A stretch of DNA of 39,011 bases from an uncultured Erysipelotrichaceae bacterium (GCA_944324155.1 CALUVF010000027.1:1-39011), one strand, 5' to 3'. Counted from the stretch's first letter, positions 21,066-29,962 are shown. The notes: a model not told the origin generated them from the sequence alone. Program-made: numbers and translations.

Positions 21066-21711
21066 GGCCTTATTTTTTGACATGGATGGAACGCTTGTAG
21101 ATACCGAGCGCTACTATACAAAGGGGACCTATACCTGGATGAAACGCTATGGCTTTAAAGGAAGACTTGAAGATGTTTATCCAATCATTGGCACATCGAT
21201 GGAAGAGACGGCTCGCATCATCAACAAACTTTTAAAAAAGGATTGGACGATCACTAAGACCCTTAAGATCAATGATGATTATTTCCATTATGAAGAAGTC
21301 ATCGACTATCAAAAGTATATTTTTCCTGAGGTCAAAAAGAACCTCAAAAGGTTTAAAGAAATGGGACTTAAGCTGGCCCTTTGCTCAGCGAGCTATCGTC
21401 AGGATATCGAGCGCTTTTTAGAAAGTAATGACTTAAAAGAAGACTTTGATTATACTATTAGTGCATATGAATGCAAGATGCATAAACCCGATCCCGCCAT
21501 TTATTTAAAAACCCTCGAGCATTTTGGTTTAGATAAGGAAGAGGCTTGGATCGTAGAGGATTCATATTCAGGCATTATGGCTGGCAAAAACGCTATGATC
21601 AAGACCCTAGCCCGTAAGGATACCCGTTTTGGGATCGATCAGAGCGCGGCTGATCTTTTGATCGCCGATCTTGATGAACTGTACGCCCTAATTAAAAAGG
21701 AGATCATGTAA
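21058..21711 (+). CDS. HAD-superfamily phosphatase/phosphomutase, beta-phosphoglucomutase-like
   Basis: 217 residues. All four HAD motifs are intact: FFDMDGTLVDTE (nucleophile and acid Asp), CSAS, the Lys in KMHKPDPAIY, and VEDSYSGIMAG. The cap is the small helical type (C1) between motifs I and II. This class includes beta-phosphoglucomutase, phosphoglycolate phosphatase and sugar-phosphate phosphatases; sequence alone does not choose among them. It sits between the helical-repeat gene and murA with overlaps on both sides (eight bases and TAATG). Confidence 0.88.
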   Translation: MLKALFFDMDGTLVDTERYYTKGTYTWMKRYGFKGRLEDVYPIIGTSMEETARIINKLLKKDWTITKTLKINDDYFHYEEVIDYQKYIFPEVKKNLKRFKEMGLKLALCSASYRQDIERFLESNDLKEDFDYTISAYECKMHKPDPAIYLKTLEHFGLDKEEAWIVEDSYSGIMAGKNAMIKTLARKDTRFGIDQSAADLLIADLDELYALIKKEIM

Positions 21712-22955
21712 TGGAAGATGCAATTATTATCAATGGTGGAAAACGTTTAAACGGAGAAGTGTATATCTCCGGTGCCAAAAATGCGACGGTCGCTCTAATT
21801 CCGGCGACCTGCATGGCCGATGGGGTCGTCACGATCTTCGATGTGCCCAATATCTCCGATGTCGAGGCCCTGGTTACTCTTTTGCGGGAATTAAATGTCG
21901 ATGTCATCGAAAAGAAGAACCACCTCATAATCGACACCGGAGCGATCAAAAACGTTACCTTGGACCATGAGGCCGTGGGAAAATTGAGAGCTTCTTACTA
22001 TTTCATGGGGGCTCTTTTGGGGCGCTATAAATATGTCAAGATTCGCATGTCAGGCGGCTGCTACTTAGGCCCAAGGCCCATCAATCTCCATCTCAAGGGT
22101 TTTGAGGCCTTAGGGGCTAAAGTTGACTATGATGATGGATATTATGAGATCAGTGCCAAAGAACTGATCGGCACCAATATCTATCTGGATTTTGCCTCGG
22201 TCGGTGCCACCATCAACATCATGATGGCAGCCGTTTTCGCAAAGGGTAGGACGGTTATTGAAAATGCCGCCAAAGAACCAGAGATCATTGACTTAAGCAC
22301 GATGCTCAACAAGATGGGCGCCAAGATCCGCGGGGCAGGCACGAGCGAAATCGTCATCGACGGGGTCGAGCACTTAGGCGGCTGTACCCATGAGATCATA
22401 CCAGACCGCATCGAGGCGGGAACTTACATCATTATGGCGGCGGCCATGGCTGAAAAGGTCAAGATCAAAAACGTGATCCCGCAGCACTTAGAGTCGATGC
22501 TTCTGAAACTTTCGGAAATGGGGGTCAAGATGGATATCGGTCTTGATGAAGTAGTTGTCTATCGCTCCGATCAATTAAACGGGATCGAAGTAAAGACCTT
22601 GCCTTTCCCTGGTTTTGCCACCGATCTTCAGCAGCCGATCTCAGCTTTGATGACCCAGGCCTTTGGGGTCTCAAGGATCAAGGATACGATTTATCCAGAG
22701 CGCTATAAACATCTTCACGAATTGTCTTTGATGGGAGCCGAGACCAGTTATGATGACGGCGTCATCTCGATCTCGGGGCCTACGAGTCTTACCGGTGCGA
22801 CGGTCACGGCTACTGATTTGAGGTGTGGGGCCTGTCTTGTGATCGCCGGTTTGATTGCCGAGGGCACGACGATCATTAAAGATGCCTATCACATCTATCG
22901 CGGATATGACGGGATCAAGGAGAAATTATTGAAATTAGGGGCCGATGTCAAGTAA
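21711..22955 (+). CDS. murA: UDP-N-acetylglucosamine 1-carboxyvinyltransferase
   Basis: 414 residues. First committed step of peptidoglycan synthesis: enolpyruvyl transfer from PEP to UDP-GlcNAc. The EPSP-synthase-like double fold is clear. Lys23-Asn24 (SGAKNA) and the catalytic Cys117 in MSGGCYLGPRPINLHLKG are present; the Cys is the residue fosfomycin alkylates, so sensitivity at this target is expected. A TDLQQP block precedes the C-terminal domain. Firmicutes often carry two MurA copies; this one resembles the MurZ/MurA2 type only loosely. It starts in a TAATG overlap with the HAD gene. Confidence 0.95.
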   Translation: MEDAIIINGGKRLNGEVYISGAKNATVALIPATCMADGVVTIFDVPNISDVEALVTLLRELNVDVIEKKNHLIIDTGAIKNVTLDHEAVGKLRASYYFMGALLGRYKYVKIRMSGGCYLGPRPINLHLKGFEALGAKVDYDDGYYEISAKELIGTNIYLDFASVGATINIMMAAVFAKGRTVIENAAKEPEIIDLSTMLNKMGAKIRGAGTSEIVIDGVEHLGGCTHEIIPDRIEAGTYIIMAAAMAEKVKIKNVIPQHLESMLLKLSEMGVKMDIGLDEVVVYRSDQLNGIEVKTLPFPGFATDLQQPISALMTQAFGVSRIKDTIYPERYKHLHELSLMGAETSYDDGVISISGPTSLTGATVTATDLRCGACLVIAGLIAEGTTIIKDAYHIYRGYDGIKEKLLKLGADVK

Positions 22956-22959
22956 GTAC

Positions 22960-22989
22960 TTGATTTTGATGATGCTGCTATGCTATTAT
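22960..22989 (+). promoter_or_regulatory. rpmE promoter
   Basis: TTGATT (22960-22965), an 18-base spacer, then TATTAT (22984-22989), preceded by TGC as an extended -10. It starts just after the murA stop codon. Confidence 0.55.
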
Positions 22990-23002
22990 TTGTAGGCACT
23001 TA

Positions 23003-23027
23003 CTTTAGGTTGATCTGATACCTAAGG
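23003..23027 (+). promoter_or_regulatory. Stem-loop in the rpmE leader
   Basis: Stem CTTTAGGT (23003-23010) and ACCTAAGG (23020-23027), 9-base loop, with one G-U pair. It lies immediately before the Shine-Dalgarno sequence GAAGGGAG and could be a binding site for L31 or another regulator. This is inference from position and pairing. Confidence 0.4.
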
Positions 23028-23046
23028 CAGAAGGGAGAAAAAAGTT

Positions 23047-23253
23047 ATGAAAAAAGGAATTCATCCAGAGTACAAGCGCGTAACAGTTACCTGTGCTGGT
23101 TGTGGCACAACGTTTGAAACAGGTTCTACCATGGGCGATATCAAGGTCGATACTTGTTCTAACTGCCACCCATTCTATACTGGCCGTCAAAGATTTGCGG
23201 CAGCGCAAGGACGAATTGAAAAGTTCAATAAAAAGTATGGCATTAAGAAATAA
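23047..23253 (+). CDS. rpmE: 50S ribosomal protein L31
   Basis: 68 residues. Small ribosomal protein bridging the subunits. The zinc-type ('C+') form is shown by CAGC and CSNC, with the canonical N-terminus MKKGIHPEY and the [10 protein letters not shown] block. In many Firmicutes a Cys-free paralogue replaces it under zinc limitation. It has its own promoter, a structured leader and a terminator that begins in the stop codon. Confidence 0.97.
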   Translation: MKKGIHPEYKRVTVTCAGCGTTFETGSTMGDIKVDTCSNCHPFYTGRQRFAAAQGRIEKFNKKYGIKK

Positions 23254-23279
23254 GGGTCGCGAAGTACCCTTATTTTTTT
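23249..23279 (+). terminator. rpmE terminator
   Basis: Stem AATAAGGGT (23249-23257) and ACCCTTATT (23266-23274), 8-base loop, continuing into a run of seven T. The tdk ribosome-binding site follows at once. Confidence 0.85.
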
Positions 23280-23293
23280 AGAAAGGATTTTTT

Positions 23294-23884
23294 ATGTATC
23301 AAAGATATCAAGATGGTTGGGTCGAAGTTATCTCGGGCTGTATGTTTGCGGGAAAGACGGAGGAACTCATTCGCCGCATTAAAGTATTAGAGATCGCTCA
23401 TAAAAAAGTTTTGGTCTTTAAACCTCAGATCGACAATCGCTATAGCGACACCAAAGTCGTTTCGCACGCCGGTTCTAGCGTAGAGTCTTTTGTCATCGCC
23501 AAACCTTGTGAGATCTTTGATTACCTTAGCGATGACACCGAAGTCGTGGCCATTGATGAGGTACAGTTTTTTGATGACAGTATCTGTGATGTCGCCAATG
23601 AATTGGCTGACCGTCGCTTGCGGGTGATGTGTGCTGGCTTAGACATGGACTTTAGGGGCGAGCCCTTTGGCCCCATGCCCAAGCTGATCACTCAAGCCGA
23701 GTTTGTCACTAAACTGACGGCCGTTTGCCATAAGTGTGGGGCTCCAGCCACCCGTACCCAGAGGATCATTGATGGTCGCCCGGCCAGTTTTAATGACCCT
23801 ACGATCTTAGTTGGAGCCAGTGAATCTTATGAGGCGCGCTGCCGTCACTGTCACGAGGTTTTAAATCGTCCCCACTCATATTAA
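23294..23884 (+). CDS. tdk: Thymidine kinase (type II)
   Basis: 196 residues. Phosphorylates thymidine to dTMP in the pyrimidine salvage pathway. The P-loop GCMFAGKT is at residues 15-22, the Walker-B-like DEVQFF near residue 91, and the C-terminal zinc site comprises CHKC and CRHC. The lasso loop lies between. Length and motifs are standard. It sits ten bases upstream of prfA, the classic Firmicute neighbourhood (rpmE-tdk-prfA-prmC). Confidence 0.97.
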   Translation: MYQRYQDGWVEVISGCMFAGKTEELIRRIKVLEIAHKKVLVFKPQIDNRYSDTKVVSHAGSSVESFVIAKPCEIFDYLSDDTEVVAIDEVQFFDDSICDVANELADRRLRVMCAGLDMDFRGEPFGPMPKLITQAEFVTKLTAVCHKCGAPATRTQRIIDGRPASFNDPTILVGASESYEARCRHCHEVLNRPHSY

Positions 23885-23893
23885 GGAGGCTTT

Positions 23894-24970
23894 ATGGACG
23901 CAAGAATTGTTAAATTAAAAGAGATCAAAGAGCGTTTTGATGCATTAGAAAAAAAGCTCGAAGATCCCGATATCGTATCTGATCCAAAAGAAGTAATGAA
24001 ATTATCCAAGGAGCAGGCGCGCTTAAAAGAAGGGCGCGATGCTTATTTAGAATTTAACCAGTTGAACGATGATATCGCCAGCGCCAAGGAATTATTGGCG
24101 AGCGATGATGAAGAGATCAAGGAGCTGGCCAAAGAGGAGCTCTCACAAAAAGAAGCGGCCCTTGAAAAACTAGAAGCCAAGATCGATGACCTCTTACTGC
24201 CTAAAGATCCTGAAGATGACTATGACTGCATCGTTGAGATCCGTGGGGCAGCCGGGGGTGATGAAGGAAACATCTTTGCCGGCGACCTTTTCCGCATGTA
24301 TTCTTATTATGCTGAAAGCTTAGGCTATAAGGTTCAAGTTATGGAGGCCAGCGAATCTGAGGCGGGAGGTTATTCTCAGATCACCTTTATGGTCAAAGGG
24401 AATGGCGCCTATCGCCACTTCAAGTTTGAAAGCGGTGCCCATCGCGTCCAAAGGGTTCCCAAGACCGAGACCCAGGGGCGCGTTCACACTTCGACCGCGA
24501 CAGTCTATGTGCTTCCCGATGTCGAAGAGGCTGATATCGAGATCCCTGACAGCGATCTTGAGATCGAGACCCATCGCGCCAGCGGGGCCGGCGGTCAGCA
24601 TATCAACAAGACCGACAGTGCCGTCAGGATCGTTCATAAGCCCACTGGGATTACGGTCAACTGCCAAGACGGACGCTCGCAAATGGCTAACCGTGAGACG
24701 GCCTTAAGGATCATCAGGGCGCGGGTCTATGAAGAGATGGCCCGTCGCAAGGCGGAGGCTGAGGGTGCGATCCGTCGCTCAAAGATCGGTACCGGAGATC
24801 GCTCGGAAAAGATCCGTACCTATAACTACCCGCAAAACCGGGTTACTGACCATCGCATATCTTTGACGATCAATCAGTTAGACCGCATCATCAACGGCAA
24901 GCTTGATGACATCATCAAAGCGCTTTTAGAAGATGAACAGAAACATAAATTGCTCGATGGAAACGTATAA
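23894..24970 (+). CDS. prfA: Peptide chain release factor 1
   Basis: 358 residues. Recognises UAA and UAG stop codons in the ribosomal A site and triggers peptide release. The GGQ tripeptide (residues 233-235 in RASGAGGQHINKTDSA) is the catalytic motif methylated by PrmC, encoded next. The codon-reading tripeptide is P-K-T (residues 189-191), fitting the PxT pattern of RF1. The N-terminal helical domain is full length. It has a good AAGGAGG start and overlaps prmC. Confidence 0.97.
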   Translation: MDARIVKLKEIKERFDALEKKLEDPDIVSDPKEVMKLSKEQARLKEGRDAYLEFNQLNDDIASAKELLASDDEEIKELAKEELSQKEAALEKLEAKIDDLLLPKDPEDDYDCIVEIRGAAGGDEGNIFAGDLFRMYSYYAESLGYKVQVMEASESEAGGYSQITFMVKGNGAYRHFKFESGAHRVQRVPKTETQGRVHTSTATVYVLPDVEEADIEIPDSDLEIETHRASGAGGQHINKTDSAVRIVHKPTGITVNCQDGRSQMANRETALRIIRARVYEEMARRKAEAEGAIRRSKIGTGDRSEKIRTYNYPQNRVTDHRISLTINQLDRIINGKLDDIIKALLEDEQKHKLLDGNV

Positions 24971-25796
24971 TCAGCTCTTGTTTAGGGCTTATCACAAATA
25001 TGAAGATAAGCTCGATATAGCGACCTTGCGCTTATATTTATATGAACTATGTTATGCCAAAGGCATCAATCTATATTTAATGTTGGATGAAACGGCCGAT
25101 GAAAGTATTGCCAATGAGTTTGAAAAAGGGGTGAAGGATTTAGCTTTGGGTAAACCTCTTAACTACGTCCTTGGATATTCGTGGTTTTATGGCTATAAGC
25201 TAAAGGTCAGCCCTTCAGTTCTCATACCGCGCTTTGAGACCGAAGAACTCGTTGGACATCTTTTGGCTTATATCGATGAAGTAAAAAACGATGATCTTTC
25301 TTTGGTCGATGTGGGTACAGGCTCAGGGGCCTTAGCGATCGCTCTTAAAAAGGAAGCTCCTTTTTTAAAGGTTAAAGCCAGCGATATTTCTTTAGATGCC
25401 TTAAAGGTCGCTTTAGAAAACGCTAGGGACAATGCTGCAGAAATCACCTTTTATGAAGGCGATATGTTAAAACCTTTCGTGGAAAATAACGACAAATTCG
25501 ACATTATCGTTTCAAACCCGCCTTATATTCCCGATGACGAAAATGTTGAGCACAGTGTAAAGGACTATGAGCCTCATGTAGCCCTTTTTGGCGGTCAGGA
25601 CGGTCTTGATCACTATCGCGATCTTTTAAAAGATGTGCCCAAGGTTTTAAAAGAAAATGGTTTGGTGGCCTTTGAAATGGGCTATAACCAAAAAGAAGCT
25701 TTAACTAATTTAGTTCACTCTTACTTTGAAAATGTTAAAATAGATGTGCAAAAGGACATAAACGGGAAGGATCGCATGATGTTTGTGAAATTTTAA
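24957..25796 (+). CDS. prmC: Release-factor glutamine methyltransferase PrmC
   Basis: About 279 residues. N5-methylates the GGQ glutamine of release factors. The N-terminal helical substrate-binding domain includes GKPLNYVLGYSWFYG; the SAM site is VDVGTGSGALAIAL and the catalytic NPPY motif is in IIVSNPPYIPDDENV. An in-frame ATG at 24933 would add eight residues; ATG 24957 is preferred because METYNQLLFRAY matches where family members usually begin, but neither has a clear ribosome-binding site. It overlaps the end of prfA, so translation is coupled to its substrate's gene. Confidence 0.94.
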   Translation: METYNQLLFRAYHKYEDKLDIATLRLYLYELCYAKGINLYLMLDETADESIANEFEKGVKDLALGKPLNYVLGYSWFYGYKLKVSPSVLIPRFETEELVGHLLAYIDEVKNDDLSLVDVGTGSGALAIALKKEAPFLKVKASDISLDALKVALENARDNAAEITFYEGDMLKPFVENNDKFDIIVSNPPYIPDDENVEHSVKDYEPHVALFGGQDGLDHYRDLLKDVPKVLKENGLVAFEMGYNQKEALTNLVHSYFENVKIDVQKDINGKDRMMFVKF

Positions 25797-25859
25797 ATTT
25801 TCACAGGACTAACATATTATTGTGATTTAATAAGAGTGCAGTAATTTTTTCATTAATTC

Positions 25860-25923
25860 AGTTCCTTCCTCCTACTTGCATCAGGGAACTAACTAAAGGT
25901 CCTGTCATAAGGACCTTTACTTT
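25860..25923 (+). promoter_or_regulatory. Structured degV leader: upstream stem-loop plus terminator
   Basis: Stem 1 is AGTTCC (25860-25865) and GGAACT (25885-25890), enclosing a 19-base pyrimidine-rich loop with TTCCTCC. It is followed four bases later by a terminator-type hairpin AAAGGTCCT (25895-25903) and AGGACCTTT (25910-25918), loop GTCATA, then ACTTT. The degV Shine-Dalgarno sequence begins right after. No known riboswitch consensus was recognised. It could equally be the terminator of prfA-prmC. Confidence 0.5.
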
Positions 25924-25937
25924 AGAAGGGAGATAGT

Positions 25938-26822
25938 ATGAGTACCTATCAATTAACTTGTTGTTCAACGGCTGATCTGGATCTTGAGACCTTTGAGAAG
26001 CTGGATCTTAAATATGTTCCTTTCACCTTTCACTTAGATGGTAAGGACTACTTTGATGACTATGGAAACTCCATGCCGATCAAAGCTTTTTATGATGCGA
26101 TGCGCAGTGGATCTTCGCCGACCACTTCCCAAGTCAGCGTTGGCCGCTATTTGGATTTTTGGCGTCCCTTTTTGGAAAACGGGCAAAGCGTCTTGCATTT
26201 GACGCTTTCTTCTGGCATCAGCGGTTCGTATAATTCGGCCCTTTTGGCAGCTCAAGATATCAATGCAGAATTTAAGGACGTCAAGGTCGCCGTCATCGAT
26301 TCTTTGTGCGCATCAAGTGGCTATGGGCTTTTAATGAGCGAGCTTGCCCAAAAAAGAGACGAAGGCTTAAGTTTTGAAGAAATTTGCGATTATGCTAAGG
26401 ACCTGCGTCTTAAGATCCAGCATTGGTTTTTCCCAAGTGAGCTCACTTATCTCGTGCGTGGGGGAAGAGTTTCTAAAACCTCGGGCTTTATCGGCGGGGC
26501 ATTACATATCTGTCCTTTGATGAATGTGGACTATAAGGGTCATCTCATTCCTCGTCAGAAAATCAGAGGTAAGAAAAAGGTCATGGCTGCCCAGATCGAA
26601 ATGATGAAGGCTCATGCCCTAAACGGAACTGATTATAACGGAAGGGTCTATATCTGTAATTCCGATTGTTTAGAAGGTGCCGAATATTTAAAAAAGGCGG
26701 TCTTAGACAATTTCCCTAAAGTCAAGTCTGTGGAGATCTTTTCGATCGGTACGGTAATCGGGGCTCATACCGGGCCTGGAACTCTTGGCTTATTCTTTGT
26801 CGGCGATCAAAGAGTGGATTAA
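25938..26822 (+). CDS. DegV-family fatty-acid-binding protein (FakB-like)
   Basis: 294 residues. DegV proteins bind a fatty acid and present it to the kinase FakA for phosphorylation and entry into phospholipid synthesis. Signature blocks are present: CCSTADLD near the N-terminus, SPTTSQVSVG, LTLSSGISGSYNSA, LVRGGRVSKTSGFIG and the C-terminal IGAHTGPGTLGLFF. A fakA homologue lies at 30322-31923 in this window. The gene has a strong ribosome-binding site (AGAAGGGAG) behind a structured leader. Which acyl chain it binds is unknown. Confidence 0.9.
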   Translation: MSTYQLTCCSTADLDLETFEKLDLKYVPFTFHLDGKDYFDDYGNSMPIKAFYDAMRSGSSPTTSQVSVGRYLDFWRPFLENGQSVLHLTLSSGISGSYNSALLAAQDINAEFKDVKVAVIDSLCASSGYGLLMSELAQKRDEGLSFEEICDYAKDLRLKIQHWFFPSELTYLVRGGRVSKTSGFIGGALHICPLMNVDYKGHLIPRQKIRGKKKVMAAQIEMMKAHALNGTDYNGRVYICNSDCLEGAEYLKKAVLDNFPKVKSVEIFSIGTVIGAHTGPGTLGLFFVGDQRVD

Positions 26823-27085
26823 TGAAAAAAAGCAGTGCCTTTCTATATCTGATATTAGTGATCATCAGCTATGTGCTTTTAGGGATTATCGGAGCCCTGA
26901 TCATCAAATACATCACAGAAATCTTTACTTTTAATTCTTTGGTCACATTATTTTGTCTTTTGCCGTATCTTTTATTGGTGCTTCCAGTAATGGTCTATTT
27001 TTTAATGGAACGCCTGCCTTTTAAGGCCAAGGAATTAAAAGCTGTCGACATCGAGAATTATGAATATGATGACAAATCAAAATAA
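26822..27085 (+). CDS. Small two-helix membrane protein, unknown
   Basis: 87 residues with two membrane segments (about 8-30 and 38-62) and a short acidic C-terminal tail (IENYEYDDKSK). Function not recognised. The start ATG overlaps the degV stop as TAATG, so the two are co-translated; a role with fatty-acid uptake or the membrane is suggested only by that link. Confidence 0.65.
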   Translation: MKKSSAFLYLILVIISYVLLGIIGALIIKYITEIFTFNSLVTLFCLLPYLLLVLPVMVYFLMERLPFKAKELKAVDIENYEYDDKSK

Positions 27086-27086
27086 T

Positions 27087-27108
27087 AGGTCTTTCAAATA
27101 GACCTTTT
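27087..27108 (+). terminator. Hairpin after the degV unit
   Basis: Stem AGGTCT (27087-27092) and AGACCT (27100-27105) with a 7-base loop and only TTTT after it; a weak terminator. Confidence 0.5.
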
Positions 27109-27120
27109 AGAGTTAAAAAA

Positions 27121-27129
27121 TGGTAGAAT
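27121..27129 (+). promoter_or_regulatory. Predicted leaderless extended -10 of murG
   Basis: TGG followed by TAGAAT (27124-27129) makes an extended -10. ATG 27136 follows after six bases with no ribosome-binding site. No good -35. Confidence 0.45.
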
Positions 27130-27135
27130 GAAACT

Positions 27136-28197
27136 ATGAAGATTGCAATGGTAGCCGGCGGGACGGGCGGACATATTTATCCAGCTTTGACCCTTGCCGA
27201 TGAACTTAAAAAAAGAGGGCATGAGATCATCTTTTTTGGGGCCAAGGACCGCTTAGAAAAAAAGGTCGTTCCCCAAAGAGGCTATGAGCTCATCGCCTAT
27301 GATATCCACTCTACAAAAGGCGGCCTCATCTCTAAGGCCCATTCGGCCTTAACGATGCTTATAACTTATTTTAGGGCCAAAAAAGATCTAAAGGGCTTTG
27401 ACTTGGTGTTTGGCTTTGGCAATTATATCTCTTTGCCGATCGTTAAAGCCGCCAAGAGCTTAAAGATCAAGATCGTGCTTCATGAACAGAACTCCTTTTT
27501 AGGCAAGGCCAACAAGGTCCTTTATAAGGACTGTGATCTTTTGATCGCCTCATATAAAGAAAGTCTTGAAGAAATCAAAGGTGATAAGGCCATATATATC
27601 GGCAACCCGCAAAGCTCGATCGCTCATCTTTATCACTATGATGAAAAAGTTTTAAAGGATATGGGAATAGACGCTGATAAAAAGGTCGTGACGATCTTTA
27701 TGGGGTCTTTGGGCTCTGAGAGCGTCAACAAGATCTTGAAAGAGTATTTTAAGCTTTGCACGGATATTGATTATGAGATCATCTTTGCGACTGGTGATAA
27801 GGAATATGCCAAGTTTGAAAACGAAGCCTATCCGCATGTCCATATCTTTAAAAGGATCGACGGGGCCAGGGTCATGGCCTCCAGCACGCTTGTCATAACG
27901 CGCTCTGGCGCTTCGACGATCGCTGAGATCATCGCTCTTCATAAAGCCGCGATCCTTATCCCATCGCCCTATGTCGCCAACAACCACCAATACCATAACG
28001 CCAAGGCTTTAAGCGATAAAGGGGCGGCGCTTCTTTTAAATGAGAAGGAACTAGATGCCAAGGTCTTAAAAAGGACCGTCGAAGATCTTTTAAAAGACGA
28101 AGCTAGGCAAAAGCTTTTGAGCACTAACTTAGAGGCTTTTGATACTGAAGATGTAAATGAGCGGATCATAAAGGAGCTAGAGAAATTATGGAAATAA
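27136..28197 (+). CDS. murG: UDP-GlcNAc--lipid I N-acetylglucosaminyltransferase
   Basis: 353 residues. Adds GlcNAc to lipid I to give lipid II at the cytosolic membrane face. The GT28 glycine-rich motif AGGTGGHIYPALTLA is at residues about 7-21, HEQNSFLGKANK binds the acceptor side, and the donor site is in IFMGSLGSESVN and TRSGASTIAEI. Its ten-base overlap with murB and the following divIB give a compact wall-synthesis/division operon. The start ATG is preceded by a -10 element and not by a Shine-Dalgarno sequence. Confidence 0.96.
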   Translation: MKIAMVAGGTGGHIYPALTLADELKKRGHEIIFFGAKDRLEKKVVPQRGYELIAYDIHSTKGGLISKAHSALTMLITYFRAKKDLKGFDLVFGFGNYISLPIVKAAKSLKIKIVLHEQNSFLGKANKVLYKDCDLLIASYKESLEEIKGDKAIYIGNPQSSIAHLYHYDEKVLKDMGIDADKKVVTIFMGSLGSESVNKILKEYFKLCTDIDYEIIFATGDKEYAKFENEAYPHVHIFKRIDGARVMASSTLVITRSGASTIAEIIALHKAAILIPSPYVANNHQYHNAKALSDKGAALLLNEKELDAKVLKRTVEDLLKDEARQKLLSTNLEAFDTEDVNERIIKELEKLWK

Positions 28198-29081
28198 TCA
28201 ATTTTTTATCTTCTCATGCCGATCTAAAATTAGATGCCAGTTTTAAAGACATCACGACCATCAAATTAGGGGGACCGATCAAATATCTCGTCTCGCCCTT
28301 TGATATGAACCGTTTAAAGGTCATCGTCAGCTTTTTAAAAGAATATGCCATTCCTTTTAAAGTTGTCGGGCGCGGGAGTAATCTCGTCTGCGGTTCTAAG
28401 ACTTATGAGGGCTGTGTGATCTTATTAGAGCACATCAATCACTACCATTTTGAAGATGATAACCTGATCTATGTCGAAAGCGGCATGGTCATACCGCGTC
28501 TTTGTAATACCCTGGCAAAGCTGGGCTATAGTGGCTTAGAATTCGCCAGCGGTATACCTGGGAATCTAGGAGGGCTCGTCTATATGAATGCCGGAGCTTA
28601 TAAAAAAGAGATGAGCGACATCGTCAAAGAGGTCTTGGTCTTAGAAGATGGCGAGTTCAGGTGGCTAAAAAAAGAAGAGTGTGAATTTTCTTATCGCCAT
28701 TCGATCTTTCACGAAAGAAGAGATGTCATTATCTTAGCGGCGAAATTAAAATTAGAAAAGAAGCCTTCTGACGATATCAAAGAGCTCATCGCTGATCGTT
28801 TGGCGCGTCGAAGGGCCACTCAACCTTTAGATAAGCCCAGCTGTGGCAGTTGTTTCAAAAATCCCGATGGCGACTTCGCTTGGCGTCTCATTGATGGTGT
28901 GGGCATGCGCGGGTATTGTTATAATGGGATTGAGGTCAGCAATAAGCACCCCAATTTCATCGTCAATACTGGCCACGCTAAGGGCGAAGACTTTGTCGCG
29001 ACCCTTAACCTTGTAAAAGCGAAGGTACTAGATAAATATGGGATCAATCTAAGAGAAGAAGTGGAGATCTTTAATTGTTAA
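28188..29081 (+). CDS. murB: UDP-N-acetylenolpyruvoylglucosamine reductase
   Basis: 297 residues. FAD enzyme reducing the MurA product to UDP-MurNAc. FAD/substrate motifs are VVGRGSNLVCG, SGIPGNLGGLVYMNAGAY and SYRHSIF; the proton-donor Ser region is CGSCFKNP, and the C-terminal EEVEIF supplies the conserved Glu. The layout fits type II MurB. It overlaps murG by ten and divIB by seven bases. Confidence 0.96.
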   Translation: MEIINFLSSHADLKLDASFKDITTIKLGGPIKYLVSPFDMNRLKVIVSFLKEYAIPFKVVGRGSNLVCGSKTYEGCVILLEHINHYHFEDDNLIYVESGMVIPRLCNTLAKLGYSGLEFASGIPGNLGGLVYMNAGAYKKEMSDIVKEVLVLEDGEFRWLKKEECEFSYRHSIFHERRDVIILAAKLKLEKKPSDDIKELIADRLARRRATQPLDKPSCGSCFKNPDGDFAWRLIDGVGMRGYCYNGIEVSNKHPNFIVNTGHAKGEDFVATLNLVKAKVLDKYGINLREEVEIFNC

Positions 29082-29914
29082 AAGAGAACCGCAAGGAGCT
29101 TTTAGACGATAACTATCTGCTCAATAAAAGAGAAAATTCGCGTCAAAAAACGCGCTTTATCCGCCAAAAACACCGCCTTTTCATCTTAGGCGTCTTTTTG
29201 GGTCTTTTAATTTTTATCGCGCTTTATCTAAGTCTTGATATATCAAATATTTACGATATCAAAGTAAATGGCAATACCTATCTAAGTGCTGAATATTATC
29301 AAAAACTCAGCGGTCTTGATACCGATGATAAATACCTTTTGACGATCTCGCCTTTAATCGAATCTAGGATTAAAAAAGATCCACTTATTGAAAGCGTTAA
29401 AGTCCGCCTTGATGACGACATGATCATCACGATCGAAATCCAAGAAAAGGAAGTCATCGGCTATATCTATGAAGATCTGCCCTACCTCATCTTAAGCGAT
29501 GCCTCAAAGGTTTCCCTCAAAGAAGACTACATGGACGTGATCTTAAAGGTGCCCTTTATCGAAGGTTACAGCGATGAAGAGCTAAAGCTCATCGCCAAGG
29601 GTTTTAAAGACATGGATCCGATACTTATCAACGAGATCTCCGAGATCCACAAGTATCCCTTCAGCTACGATGACATGATGATGGAAGTCGTTATGCGTGA
29701 TGGCAATTATGTTTATATGAGCTATTATGCCATGCATCTTTTAGATTCTTATTACGCTTTTGCCTCCAAGATCGACTCTCAAAAGCCGGTCTGCATCTTT
29801 ATCGACGATCTAAGCTCAAGCGCTTATACCTCGGAATGTCCTTATAAAAACCAGGGCAAGACAAGTCAAGATGAGACAAAAAATACGCAAGAAAACGATA
29901 GCACTACAAATTAG
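29075..29914 (+). CDS. divIB: Cell division protein DivIB/FtsQ
   Basis: 279 residues. Divisome scaffold protein with a cytosolic basic N-terminus, one membrane helix (residues about 31-52), then a POTRA-like domain (IYDIKVNGNTYLSAEYYQKL ... IESVKVRLDDDMIITIEIQEKEVIGYI) and a beta domain. The tail is Lys/Asp/Asn-rich and unstructured. Its start is a TTG at 29075 inside murB, with GGAG upstream; no better ATG exists. The murG-murB-divIB order is the common Firmicute arrangement. Confidence 0.92.
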   Translation: MLKENRKELLDDNYLLNKRENSRQKTRFIRQKHRLFILGVFLGLLIFIALYLSLDISNIYDIKVNGNTYLSAEYYQKLSGLDTDDKYLLTISPLIESRIKKDPLIESVKVRLDDDMIITIEIQEKEVIGYIYEDLPYLILSDASKVSLKEDYMDVILKVPFIEGYSDEELKLIAKGFKDMDPILINEISEIHKYPFSYDDMMMEVVMRDGNYVYMSYYAMHLLDSYYAFASKIDSQKPVCIFIDDLSSSAYTSECPYKNQGKTSQDETKNTQENDSTTN

Positions 29915-29962
29915 TTTTTGGTTATTGTATAATTATGACGTTTAAAGGACAGGTGAAAAATT

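Noticed and set aside
25860-25923. degV leader as a T-box, preQ1 or other known riboswitch
   Set aside because: No T-box sequence (GGTGG-type core) and no preQ1 core with A-rich tail could be aligned; only generic stems are present.
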